DNA of 47,855 nucleotides from JBOGEN01 sp050743265 (GTDB lineage Bacteria; Actinomycetota; Actinomycetes; JBOGEN01). The notes under the pieces are model-generated. The model made no database searches. It was given only the letters and a program-made list of their open reading frames with translations, and was not told where the DNA came from. Location: NCBI GenBank assembly GCA_050743265.1, contig JBOGEN010000220.1:1-47855 (forward strand), given 5' to 3'. Both the position numbers and the translations under genes were made by a program. Positions 17,195 to 24,148 of the stretch are shown here, in pieces; the first letter of the stretch is position 1, and each line of letters begins with the position of its first letter.

Positions 17195-18258
17195 TGGCCA
17201 CGCTCACCCCACCCACCGAGCCGTCCTCCGCCCTGGCGTCGCAGTCACGCCGCGGCGGCCTGGAGGGCGTCGGACGCCTCGGGCGCCTCCGGCGCGGGCT
17301 CAAGCCGCTCGCCGAGGCGCAGGGCCTGTCCAAGTGGCTGCTCTGGGTCGGTGTCGCGCTGGTGCTGTTCTTCCTCGTGCTCGCGGTCTTCGCGCCCGCG
17401 ATCGCGCCGTACGGCTTCGACCAGTACACCGCGGACGGCCAGCGGTTCCCGAAGCAGGGCGGGCCGTCGGCCGAGCACTGGTTCGGCACCACCGTGCAGA
17501 GCACCGACGTGCTGTCCCGCGTGATATACGGCGCGCGCACGGCCGTCGAGGTCGTCGTGCTCGCGGTGATCTTCTCCCTGTGCGTGGGCGTGCCCCTCGG
17601 GCTGCTCTCGGGGTACTTCGGCGGCTGGCTCGACCGCACGCTCGTGCTCATCACCGACGCGCTCTTCGCGTTCCCGTACCTGCTGCTCGCGATCGTCATC
17701 GCGTTCCTGCTCTCCAACGCCGTCGGAGGCGGGGTGATGACGGCCGCCCTGGCGATCACCGTGGTCTACGTCCCGCAGTACTTCCGGGTCGTCCGCAACA
17801 GCACGCTGTCCGCGCGCGAGGCGACGTACGTGGAGGCGGCGCGGGCCCTGGGCGCCCGCCCGCGCACGATCATCGGCAAGTACATCTTCGGCAACGTGAT
17901 CCAGAGCGTGCCGGTCATCGGGACGCTGAACGCCGCCGACTCGATCCTCACCCTCGCCGGCCTGGGATTCCTCGGCTACGGCATCCAGCCCACCGACGCC
18001 GCCGAATGGGGGTACGACCTGCAGCGCGCCATCGCCGACGCCGGGGCGGGCATCTGGTGGACCGGCCTCTACCCGGGCCTCGCCATCGTCTTCTTCGTCG
18101 TCGGGCTCACCCTGGTCGGCGAGGGGCTCAACGACACGCTCAACCCCACCCTGCGCCGACGCCGTCTCCGCCCCGTCCGCATCCCGGACCGGGAGGAGCC
18201 GCCAGGTGACGCCCCCGGCCCGCACGACGCCTCGACCCCGGAGGGGGACCGGCGATGA
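17194..18258 (+). CDS. Peptide-type ABC importer permease (DppC-like)
   Basis: The 354-residue partner permease has a roughly 45-residue cytoplasmic N-terminus and TM1 WLLWVGVALVLFFLVLAVFAP. The periplasmic HWFGTTVQSTDVLSRVIYGAR motif and LLSGYFGGWLDR are both DppC hallmarks. The EAA loop YVEAARALGARPRTIIGKYIFGN and the terminal GEGLNDTLNPTLRRR complete it. It forms the heterodimeric channel with the preceding gene. The start ATG overlaps the preceding stop (ATGA), and its stop overlaps the next ATG in the same way, so three cistrons are chained. Confidence 0.92.
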   Translation: MATLTPPTEPSSALASQSRRGGLEGVGRLGRLRRGLKPLAEAQGLSKWLLWVGVALVLFFLVLAVFAPAIAPYGFDQYTADGQRFPKQGGPSAEHWFGTTVQSTDVLSRVIYGARTAVEVVVLAVIFSLCVGVPLGLLSGYFGGWLDRTLVLITDALFAFPYLLLAIVIAFLLSNAVGGGVMTAALAITVVYVPQYFRVVRNSTLSAREATYVEAARALGARPRTIIGKYIFGNVIQSVPVIGTLNAADSILTLAGLGFLGYGIQPTDAAEWGYDLQRAIADAGAGIWWTGLYPGLAIVFFVVGLTLVGEGLNDTLNPTLRRRRLRPVRIPDREEPPGDAPGPHDASTPEGDRR

Positions 18259-19325
18259 ACAAGGTGCTCGAGGAGGGTTCCCCGCTGCCGCAGCGAGGGC
18301 CCAGCGAGCCGGTGCTCTCCGCTCGCGACCTGCGCGTCTGGTACGGCACCGAGCGAGGCCCCGTCCGCGCCGTGGACGGGGTGAGCTTCGACCTGCTGGC
18401 GGGGGAGACCCTCGGGCTCGTGGGGGAGTCCGGCTGCGGCAAGTCCACGCTGGGCCGGGGCGTGCTCGGCCTGCTCCCGCCCGGCGCCGAGGCCAAGGGG
18501 GAGGCCCGGTTCCGCGGCGAGAACCTCGTCGGCCTGTCGCAGAAGGCGCTGCGCGGCTACCGCGGCCCCCACATGGGGCTGATCTTCCAGGAGCCCATGA
18601 CGCGGCTGAACCCGCTCATGCGGATCTCCGAGCACTTCGACGAGACCCTGCGGGTGCACGAGCCCGACCTGTCCAAGGCGGAGATCCAGCACCGCGCCGT
18701 CGAGGCGCTGCGGGGCATGGGCATCCCCCCGACCCGGTACCGCAACTACCCGCACGAGTTCTCCGGCGGCATGCGCCAGCGCATCATGATCGCCCTCGCG
18801 CTCGTGCTGCGCCCGGCCTTCGTGGTCGCGGACGAGCCGACCACGTCCCTGGACGTGCTCGTCGAAGCCCAGATCCTGCGCATCCTCGCCGACCTGCGCC
18901 GCAACTTCGACACGGCCATGCTGCTCATCACCCACAACCTCGGCATCGTCGCGGAGGCGTGCGACCGGGTGGCGGTCATGTACGCGGGGCGCATCGTGGA
19001 GGAGGGCGACGCCCGCGAGGTGTTCACGGCCCCCGCCCACCCGTACACCCGCGAGCTGCTGCGCTCGACGATCTCGCTGTCGACGAGCGGGTTGCACTAC
19101 ATTCCCGGCGCCCCGCCGGACCTCGTCGAGCCGCCCTCCGGATGCCACTTCCACCCGCGCTGTCCCGACGCCATGAAGGCCTGCGCGGTGAAGGACCCCG
19201 TCGAGGTGGTCACCCAGGGCGGTCAGCGCGTGGAGTGCTGGCTGCACGGCCCCGAGGCGCAGATCCCGGCGGACGGGCGCGAGCCGCTCGAGCGGGCCTC
19301 GATCGACCTCGCCGAGGAGGCCTGA
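18255..19325 (+). CDS. Peptide-type ABC importer ATPase (DppD-like)
   Basis: The 356-residue ATPase has Walker A GESGCGKST near residue 60, the Q-loop IFQEPMTRLNP and the signature FSGGMRQRI near 168. Walker B VVADEPTTSLDV is near 190, and the switch HNLG has Asn after His where HD is usual. The C-terminal oligopeptide/dipeptide extension (HFHPRCPDAMKACAVKDP) holds Cys residues that bind an iron-sulfur cluster in some homologues. It drives import with the next ATPase. It begins in an ATGA overlap with the permease and ends 3 bp before the next gene. HN replacing HD in the switch is the ordinary state of many DppD proteins. Confidence 0.92.
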   Translation: MNKVLEEGSPLPQRGPSEPVLSARDLRVWYGTERGPVRAVDGVSFDLLAGETLGLVGESGCGKSTLGRGVLGLLPPGAEAKGEARFRGENLVGLSQKALRGYRGPHMGLIFQEPMTRLNPLMRISEHFDETLRVHEPDLSKAEIQHRAVEALRGMGIPPTRYRNYPHEFSGGMRQRIMIALALVLRPAFVVADEPTTSLDVLVEAQILRILADLRRNFDTAMLLITHNLGIVAEACDRVAVMYAGRIVEEGDAREVFTAPAHPYTRELLRSTISLSTSGLHYIPGAPPDLVEPPSGCHFHPRCPDAMKACAVKDPVEVVTQGGQRVECWLHGPEAQIPADGREPLERASIDLAEEA

Positions 19326-19328
19326 GGC

Positions 19329-20705
19329 ATGACGCAGACCCCGCCGTCCGCGGCGGCCGCCCGCGATTCCAGCGGCTCGGCCGGCGGATCGGACGCCCCC
19401 GTTCTCGAGGTCTCGGACCTCAAGGTGCACTTCCCGCTGCACGGCAGCTTCGCCCAGCGGCTGCTGAACCGCGGGGCCGGCGCGGTGCAGGCCGTCGACG
19501 GGGTGTCCTTCACCGTGGACGAGGGCGAGGTGCTCGGGGTCGTCGGCGAGTCCGGCAGCGGCAAGACCACCCTGGGACGTGCCCTGCTGGGCCTGGCCCG
19601 TCCCACGTCGGGCAGCATCCGCTTTCACGGCCAGGAGATCGCGTCCCTCACCGAGCGGCAGTTCCGGCCGCTGCGACGCAGGCTGCAGATGGTCTTCCAG
19701 GACCCGCACGCCTCGCTCAACCCGTCGATGGACATCGAGACCGCGGTCGCCCACCCGCTGAGGATCCACCACATCACGCGCTCACCCGAGGAGACCCAGG
19801 CGCGCGTGTGCGAGGCCCTCGAGCGGGTCGGCCTGTCCCCGGTGGAGCGCTTCCTCCACAAGTACCCGGGTGACCTGTCCGGAGGGCAGAAGCAGCGTGC
19901 AGTGATCGCACGGGCGATCATCCTCGGGCCGGAGCTTCTCGTCGCCGACGAGCCGGTCTCGATGCTCGACATGAGCGTCCGCGCGAAGATCCTTGAGCTG
20001 ATGCTGGGCCTGCGGCGCGACCTCGGTCTCACGTACGTCTACATCACGCACGACCTGGCGACCGCCAAGTTCTTCTGCGACCGCGTCGCGATCATGTACC
20101 TGGGCCGCATCGTCGAGATCGGCCGGGTCGAGGACATCTTCGCGGACCCGCAGCACCCGTACACCAAAGCGCTGCTGCGTGCCGTCCCCGAGCCTGACCC
20201 CACGAAGGCGCTGCCGCGCGACCTGCCACGCGGGGAGATCCCTGACGCGGTCGCGCCACCGCTCGGTTGCGCCTTCCACCCCCGCTGCACGGTGGCCTTC
20301 GGACCCTGCGGGTGGGAGAGCCGCGACCTGCGCGCGCTGCTGGAGCAGCGGTGGGTCCAGGCCGGCGAGGACGTGTACGAGTCCGAGCGTGCGCTGTTCG
20401 GCGACCTCGCCACGCTCGACCTGGCGGGCCACGAGGTGACCGTCCCCACGGGGACGGGGACGAGCCCGCAGGACCTGCTCACCCTGCTCCGCCGCATCCG
20501 CGACGAGCAGCCGGAGGAGCCTCTGTGGAGCGGGGTGCGCACGATGGAGGCGACCGACGAGGGCGTCGCCGTCTCCTTCCACGACGGCATCGACCCGCGG
20601 CTCTACCCGACCGCGAAGTCCGAGGCGGCGTGTCTGCTGTACGACGCGGACGTCGTCTCCGAAGCGGAGCGTGCCACGACGCGTCGTTGGCGGCTCGCTC
20701 CGTGA
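19329..20705 (+). CDS. Peptide-type ABC importer ATPase (DppF-like) with long C-terminal extension
   Basis: The 458-residue ATPase has Walker A GESGSGKTT (about residue 75), Q-loop FQDPHASLNPS, signature LSGGQKQRA (about 183), Walker B LLVADEPVSMLD and switch THDLA. The oligopeptide-ATPase tail (GCAFHPRCTVAFGPCGWE) follows. Standard DppF/OppF proteins are about 320-350 residues. Here roughly 120 more residues continue past the Cys region (LRALLEQRWVQAGEDVYE to the end). They contain a predicted alpha/beta segment (AVSFHDGIDPRLYPTAKSE) that I do not recognise. There is no sign of frameshift, and codon use stays GC-rich. The gene follows DppD by 3 bp with a GGAGG site. Confidence 0.9.
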   Translation: MTQTPPSAAAARDSSGSAGGSDAPVLEVSDLKVHFPLHGSFAQRLLNRGAGAVQAVDGVSFTVDEGEVLGVVGESGSGKTTLGRALLGLARPTSGSIRFHGQEIASLTERQFRPLRRRLQMVFQDPHASLNPSMDIETAVAHPLRIHHITRSPEETQARVCEALERVGLSPVERFLHKYPGDLSGGQKQRAVIARAIILGPELLVADEPVSMLDMSVRAKILELMLGLRRDLGLTYVYITHDLATAKFFCDRVAIMYLGRIVEIGRVEDIFADPQHPYTKALLRAVPEPDPTKALPRDLPRGEIPDAVAPPLGCAFHPRCTVAFGPCGWESRDLRALLEQRWVQAGEDVYESERALFGDLATLDLAGHEVTVPTGTGTSPQDLLTLLRRIRDEQPEEPLWSGVRTMEATDEGVAVSFHDGIDPRLYPTAKSEAACLLYDADVVSEAERATTRRWRLAP

Positions 20706-20775
20706 GGTGCCCGCGGACGTCGGTGCGATCCGCGAGACTGGTTCGTCCGGGCTCTCGGCGGGAGGAGGAGGCGTG

Positions 20776-22476
20776 ATGCGTGCACGTCTCCCACGCCGTG
20801 TGGCCGCGCTGGCCTCTGCCGCCCTCCTCGTCACCGCCGCGGCGTGCACGGGCGACGAGCCCGACCCGCCGGGCCCGGACCAGGCGCACACGCTCGTGTT
20901 CGGTCTGCCGTCCGAGCCTCCGGTGCTCGACGGTGCGTTGCTGAGCGACCCGGAGGCCCTGCGTGTCGTCGGCCAGGTCTTCGAGGGGCTCGTCCGTACC
21001 GAGTCGGGCTCCACCGAGGTCGAGCCCGCCCTGGCGAGCTCCTGGGATGTCAGCCCGGACGGGACCGCGTACACGTTCTCCGTCCGCGATGACGTGACCT
21101 TCCACGACGGCACGTCCCTCGACGCCGCGGCCGTCTGCTACAACTTCGACCGCTGGTACCACTTCACCGGGGTGCTGCAGAGCCCCGACGTGAGCGCCTC
21201 CTGGCAGGACGTGTTCGGCGGCTTCGCGGAGGACGCCGAGGACTCGGCGGACGCCCCGGAGACCGGCGACTCGGGGGAGGCGGGGTCGCCCGCGCCGAGC
21301 CTCTACGTGTCCTGCGAGGAGCGCGACGAGTCCACCGCCGTCGTCACGCTGTCCTCGCCCTCGGGCACGTTCCTCAGCGCGTTGAGCCTGCCGTCGTTCT
21401 CCCTCGCGAGCCCCACCGCGCTCAAGCGGTACGACGCCGACGCGGTCGCCGGCTCGCCGGACGCGCCCCGGTTCACGGGCACCTTCGGCACGCAGCACCC
21501 GGTGGGCACGGGCCCGTTCGCGTTCCGGTCGTGGGACCGCGGCGACCGTCTCGTCCTCGAGCGGTACGAGGACTACTGGGGTGACACGGCGGTGCTCGAC
21601 CGTCTCGTCTTCCGCCTGCTGCCCGAGGATGCGGCACGGGCCCAGGCGCTGCGCTCCGGCGACGTCGACGGGTACGACCGCGTCGAGCGGTCCGAGGCGT
21701 CCGCGCTGTCGGCGGACGGGTACCAGGTCGTGCGTCGACCCCCGCTCTCCGTGGGCTACCTCGCCTTCAACACCGCGACACCGCCCCTGGACGAGCCGCG
21801 GGTACGCCAGGCCATCGCGCACGCGGTGGACCGCGAGGCTCTCGTCGAGTCCGCGTACCCCCCGAGTGCCCGGGTCGCCCGGGAGTTCGTCCCGCCGCCG
21901 CTGTGGGGCTACGAGCCCGAGGTGCCGGCGTACGACCACGACCCGGCGACAGCACGGCGGCTGCTCAGCGAGTCGGGCGTGGCCGAGCCCAGCATCGCGC
22001 TCTGGTACCCGCCCGTCGCCGACCCGCTCTCCCAGCCGGACCCACAGGCGGTGGCCGAGCGCGTCGCCGACGACCTGGAGGCGGTCGGGTTCACGGTCGA
22101 GCTGCGGACGGCACCCACCCTCGCCCGGTACCGCGAGACCGTCGAGCGGGGCGACGCTCCCCTGCACCTGGACACGCGGACGAGCACGGTCCCGGACCCG
22201 CACGAGTTCCTCGGAGTCCTGTTCGGAGGCGATGACGCGGCGTGGGGGCGCCTCGACGCCGGGCTCACCGCGTCGCTGCAGGCTGCGGCCGCCGAGCCCG
22301 ACCAGGAGCGGCGCAAGGAGTCGTACGCCGAGCTCAACGTGCGCGTGATGGAGCTCCTGCCCGGCCTGCCGTACGTCTACCCGACCTCGTCCGTGGCCCT
22401 GGCGCCCGACGTCGACGGCTTCGTGCCGAGCCCGGGGGGCACCGAGCGCTTCGCCGACGTGTCGGTGGACGACTAG
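20776..22476 (+). CDS. Second substrate-binding lipoprotein (family 5)
   Basis: This 566-residue lipoprotein has signal MRARLPRRVAALASAALLVT and lipobox TAAAC. The family 5 segments are FGLPSEPPVLDGALLSD, FSVRDDVTFHDGTSLDAAAVCYNFDRW, GTGPFAFRSWDRGDRLVLERYEDYW and RVRQAIAHAVDREALVESAY. The body is diverged from the first binding protein of the operon, so it probably has another ligand. An acidic, Ser/Gly-rich insert (EDAEDSADAPETGDSGEAG) interrupts the N-lobe. A GGAGGAGGAG site precedes ATG 20776; GTG one codon earlier is possible. It lies 70 bp after the DppF-like gene on the same strand and probably belongs to the operon. It converges on the lamin-tail gene. Confidence 0.9.
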   Translation: MRARLPRRVAALASAALLVTAAACTGDEPDPPGPDQAHTLVFGLPSEPPVLDGALLSDPEALRVVGQVFEGLVRTESGSTEVEPALASSWDVSPDGTAYTFSVRDDVTFHDGTSLDAAAVCYNFDRWYHFTGVLQSPDVSASWQDVFGGFAEDAEDSADAPETGDSGEAGSPAPSLYVSCEERDESTAVVTLSSPSGTFLSALSLPSFSLASPTALKRYDADAVAGSPDAPRFTGTFGTQHPVGTGPFAFRSWDRGDRLVLERYEDYWGDTAVLDRLVFRLLPEDAARAQALRSGDVDGYDRVERSEASALSADGYQVVRRPPLSVGYLAFNTATPPLDEPRVRQAIAHAVDREALVESAYPPSARVAREFVPPPLWGYEPEVPAYDHDPATARRLLSESGVAEPSIALWYPPVADPLSQPDPQAVAERVADDLEAVGFTVELRTAPTLARYRETVERGDAPLHLDTRTSTVPDPHEFLGVLFGGDDAAWGRLDAGLTASLQAAAAEPDQERRKESYAELNVRVMELLPGLPYVYPTSSVALAPDVDGFVPSPGGTERFADVSVDD

Positions 22477-22501
22477 CTCAACTGGTCGGGGTATGGCCGG
22501 G

Positions 22502-23878
22502 TCAGTGCTGGCAGGTGGCCGACGGACCCGTGGTGTGGTTCCACCGATGACAGGCCACCGGTACGTCGTCGAGCGTCGACACGTCGACCTCGTCGGTGCC
22601 GTTGTCGAGCACCGCCGTGGTCGAGGGGAACCAGTAGAGGTCGCTGTCGGTGTTCTCCGGGTGCTGGGCCGACGCGACGACGTGCACCGTGAGTCGGTGA
22701 CCGGCGGCCAGCGCGGTGCCGGTGGGGAACACGTAGTTCCACGGCCAGCTGCGCAGCTGCAGGTGCGACAGCGAGACGGTGCTCGCCCCGGTGTTGTGCA
22801 GCACGACACGCTCGTGGCCGGTGTCCGCGCCGTCCGGGTCGTAGTCGACGTCGTCGATCACGAGGTCGTCGCCGGTCGGGTCCGCACAGCTCAGCACGCA
22901 CGGGTAGGTCGTCCAGGCGCGGAAGTCGCCCTGCGGGTCGAGCAGAAACGCCCCGTCGCCCATGTGGTGCGACAGGTCGAACCCCTGCACCGCGGACTCC
23001 CGCTCGCCGAACACCGACCGGTCGCGCCCCCAGTAGAGGTCGCGGGCGGTGTCGGAGCCCGTGCCCGTGTGCACACGCAGCTCCGCACCGGCCGGAAGCC
23101 GCGTGCCCTCCGGGAACCGGTACATCCACAGCGCCGTGTCGCGGAGGAACCACCCGCCCAGGTCCACCTCACCGGCGCCGCCGTCGTTGCGCACGATGAC
23201 GTACTCGTCGTTGCGGTGCGCGTTGTCCGCGTCGTCGGCCCCGTTGGCGTCGTGGTGCACCCAGACGCGCAGCGCGGCCTCCTGCCGGGGGCCGCTGCCG
23301 CAGGACGTGCGGTTCCAGATGTTCACCCCGGCGCGGGCGGCCTTCTCCGACATCAGGTGGTACTCGGCGTTGTGCGCCCACTCCGAGGGGTGGGGGAACC
23401 ACATCACGTGGCCCTCGCGCAGCATCACCGTCTGCGGGTTCCGCCAGGACCCGTCACGCCGCTTGACGTGCACCGTCCGGCCGAGGCGCTGGGAGAAGTC
23501 CGCGGCGTTGCTCCGCCGCAGAGAGCGCAGCCGGACCACGCTGCCCTCCGGCATGAGGGACTCGGCCCGACGCTTCGCGGCCAGGCCGTGGCACCAGTCC
23601 TTGCCGCTGCGGGTGCCGCCGACCGTGTGCGCGATCTCGGTGGCCTGGACGTCGATCAGCCGCACCGGCTGCCGGGTCCGGGTTCCGTCGCCCCAGATGT
23701 CCACGTACGGGGTGTCGCCGTCCGAGTGCGCGTCGACGCGCCCCCGCTCCCAGGTGGTCTCGGTGGGGGCCGGCGAAGAAGAGGCCGCCGGGACGTGGAG
23801 GAGGGCCGCAAGCCCTGCCGTGACCGCCGTCGTCACGAGCAGCACGCGCCGTCGTCGGGCCAGTGGGCGGACGGCCAT
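22502..23878 (-). CDS. Secreted SNase-like protein with lamin-tail domains
   Basis: The 458-residue secreted protein starts at ATG 23878 behind GGAGGGACCG. A signal peptide (ARRRRVLLVTTAVTAGLAALL) is followed by a staphylococcal-nuclease-like domain (about 45-195). That domain has DGDTPYVDIWGDG, PVRLIDVQATE, LGRTVHV, MLREGHVMWFP and AARAGVNIW in family order. Two lamin-tail-like beta domains follow, at about 205-305 and 330-430 (NDEYVIVRNDG, VDLGGWFLRD; HERVVLHNTGASTVSLSHLQL). Compared with nuclease, Asp55, Arg73, Glu81 and Arg134 match D21, R35, E43 and R87, but the calcium ligand D40 is replaced by Gln78. The protein is therefore a diverged extracellular nuclease or a binding protein derived from one. 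Eight or more Cys residues may form disulfides. Confidence 0.75.
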   Translation of the reverse strand: MAVRPLARRRRVLLVTTAVTAGLAALLHVPAASSSPAPTETTWERGRVDAHSDGDTPYVDIWGDGTRTRQPVRLIDVQATEIAHTVGGTRSGKDWCHGLAAKRRAESLMPEGSVVRLRSLRRSNAADFSQRLGRTVHVKRRDGSWRNPQTVMLREGHVMWFPHPSEWAHNAEYHLMSEKAARAGVNIWNRTSCGSGPRQEAALRVWVHHDANGADDADNAHRNDEYVIVRNDGGAGEVDLGGWFLRDTALWMYRFPEGTRLPAGAELRVHTGTGSDTARDLYWGRDRSVFGERESAVQGFDLSHHMGDGAFLLDPQGDFRAWTTYPCVLSCADPTGDDLVIDDVDYDPDGADTGHERVVLHNTGASTVSLSHLQLRSWPWNYVFPTGTALAAGHRLTVHVVASAQHPENTDSDLYWFPSTTAVLDNGTDEVDVSTLDDVPVACHRWNHTTGPSATCQH

Positions 23879-23992
23879 CGGTCCCTCCGGGGCGCTCGTC
23901 GAGCGCGCGGCTCCTGCCGCGCGTAGACGGGCCGGCCGCAATCGCGCGGTGGTCTGCCCGACCCGTCCATGTGGGTCTCGACACCCGGCCCC

Positions 23993-24059
23993 CCGATCTG
24001 GAGCGCAGCCGATCTGGAGGGACAGCCGATCTGGAGGGGCAGCCGATCTGGGGGGACAG
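23993..24059. repeat. 17-bp tandem repeat, four copies
   Basis: Four back-to-back units read CCGATCTGGAG(C/G)GCAG-like: 16 bp at 23993-24008, then 17 bp each at 24009, 24026 and 24043. Copies two to four differ at one or two bases. They lie in the 253-bp gap between the lamin-tail gene and the ABC permease gene. Confidence 0.9.
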
Positions 24060-24097
24060 CGCCCTCCCCGGGAGCGAGGGCCACTCGTGGGGGAGGG

Positions 24098-24148
24098 TCA
24101 CTCGGTCGTGAGGGTTACTCGGTCGTGATCGTTACTCCGTGGTGACCG
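24098..24148 (-). repeat. 17-bp tandem repeat carrying three successive stop codons
   Basis: Read on the minus strand, three 17-bp units (24132-24148, 24115-24131, 24098-24114) each end in ACGGAGTAA, CCGAGTAA or CCGAGTGA. The first contains the stop of the ABC permease gene. A fourth, degraded unit may cover 24081-24097. The period is the same as in the 23993-24059 array. Confidence 0.85.

Noticed and set aside
23993..24059. CRISPR-like array
   Set aside because: The 17-bp units are directly adjacent with no unique spacers and no cas genes nearby.
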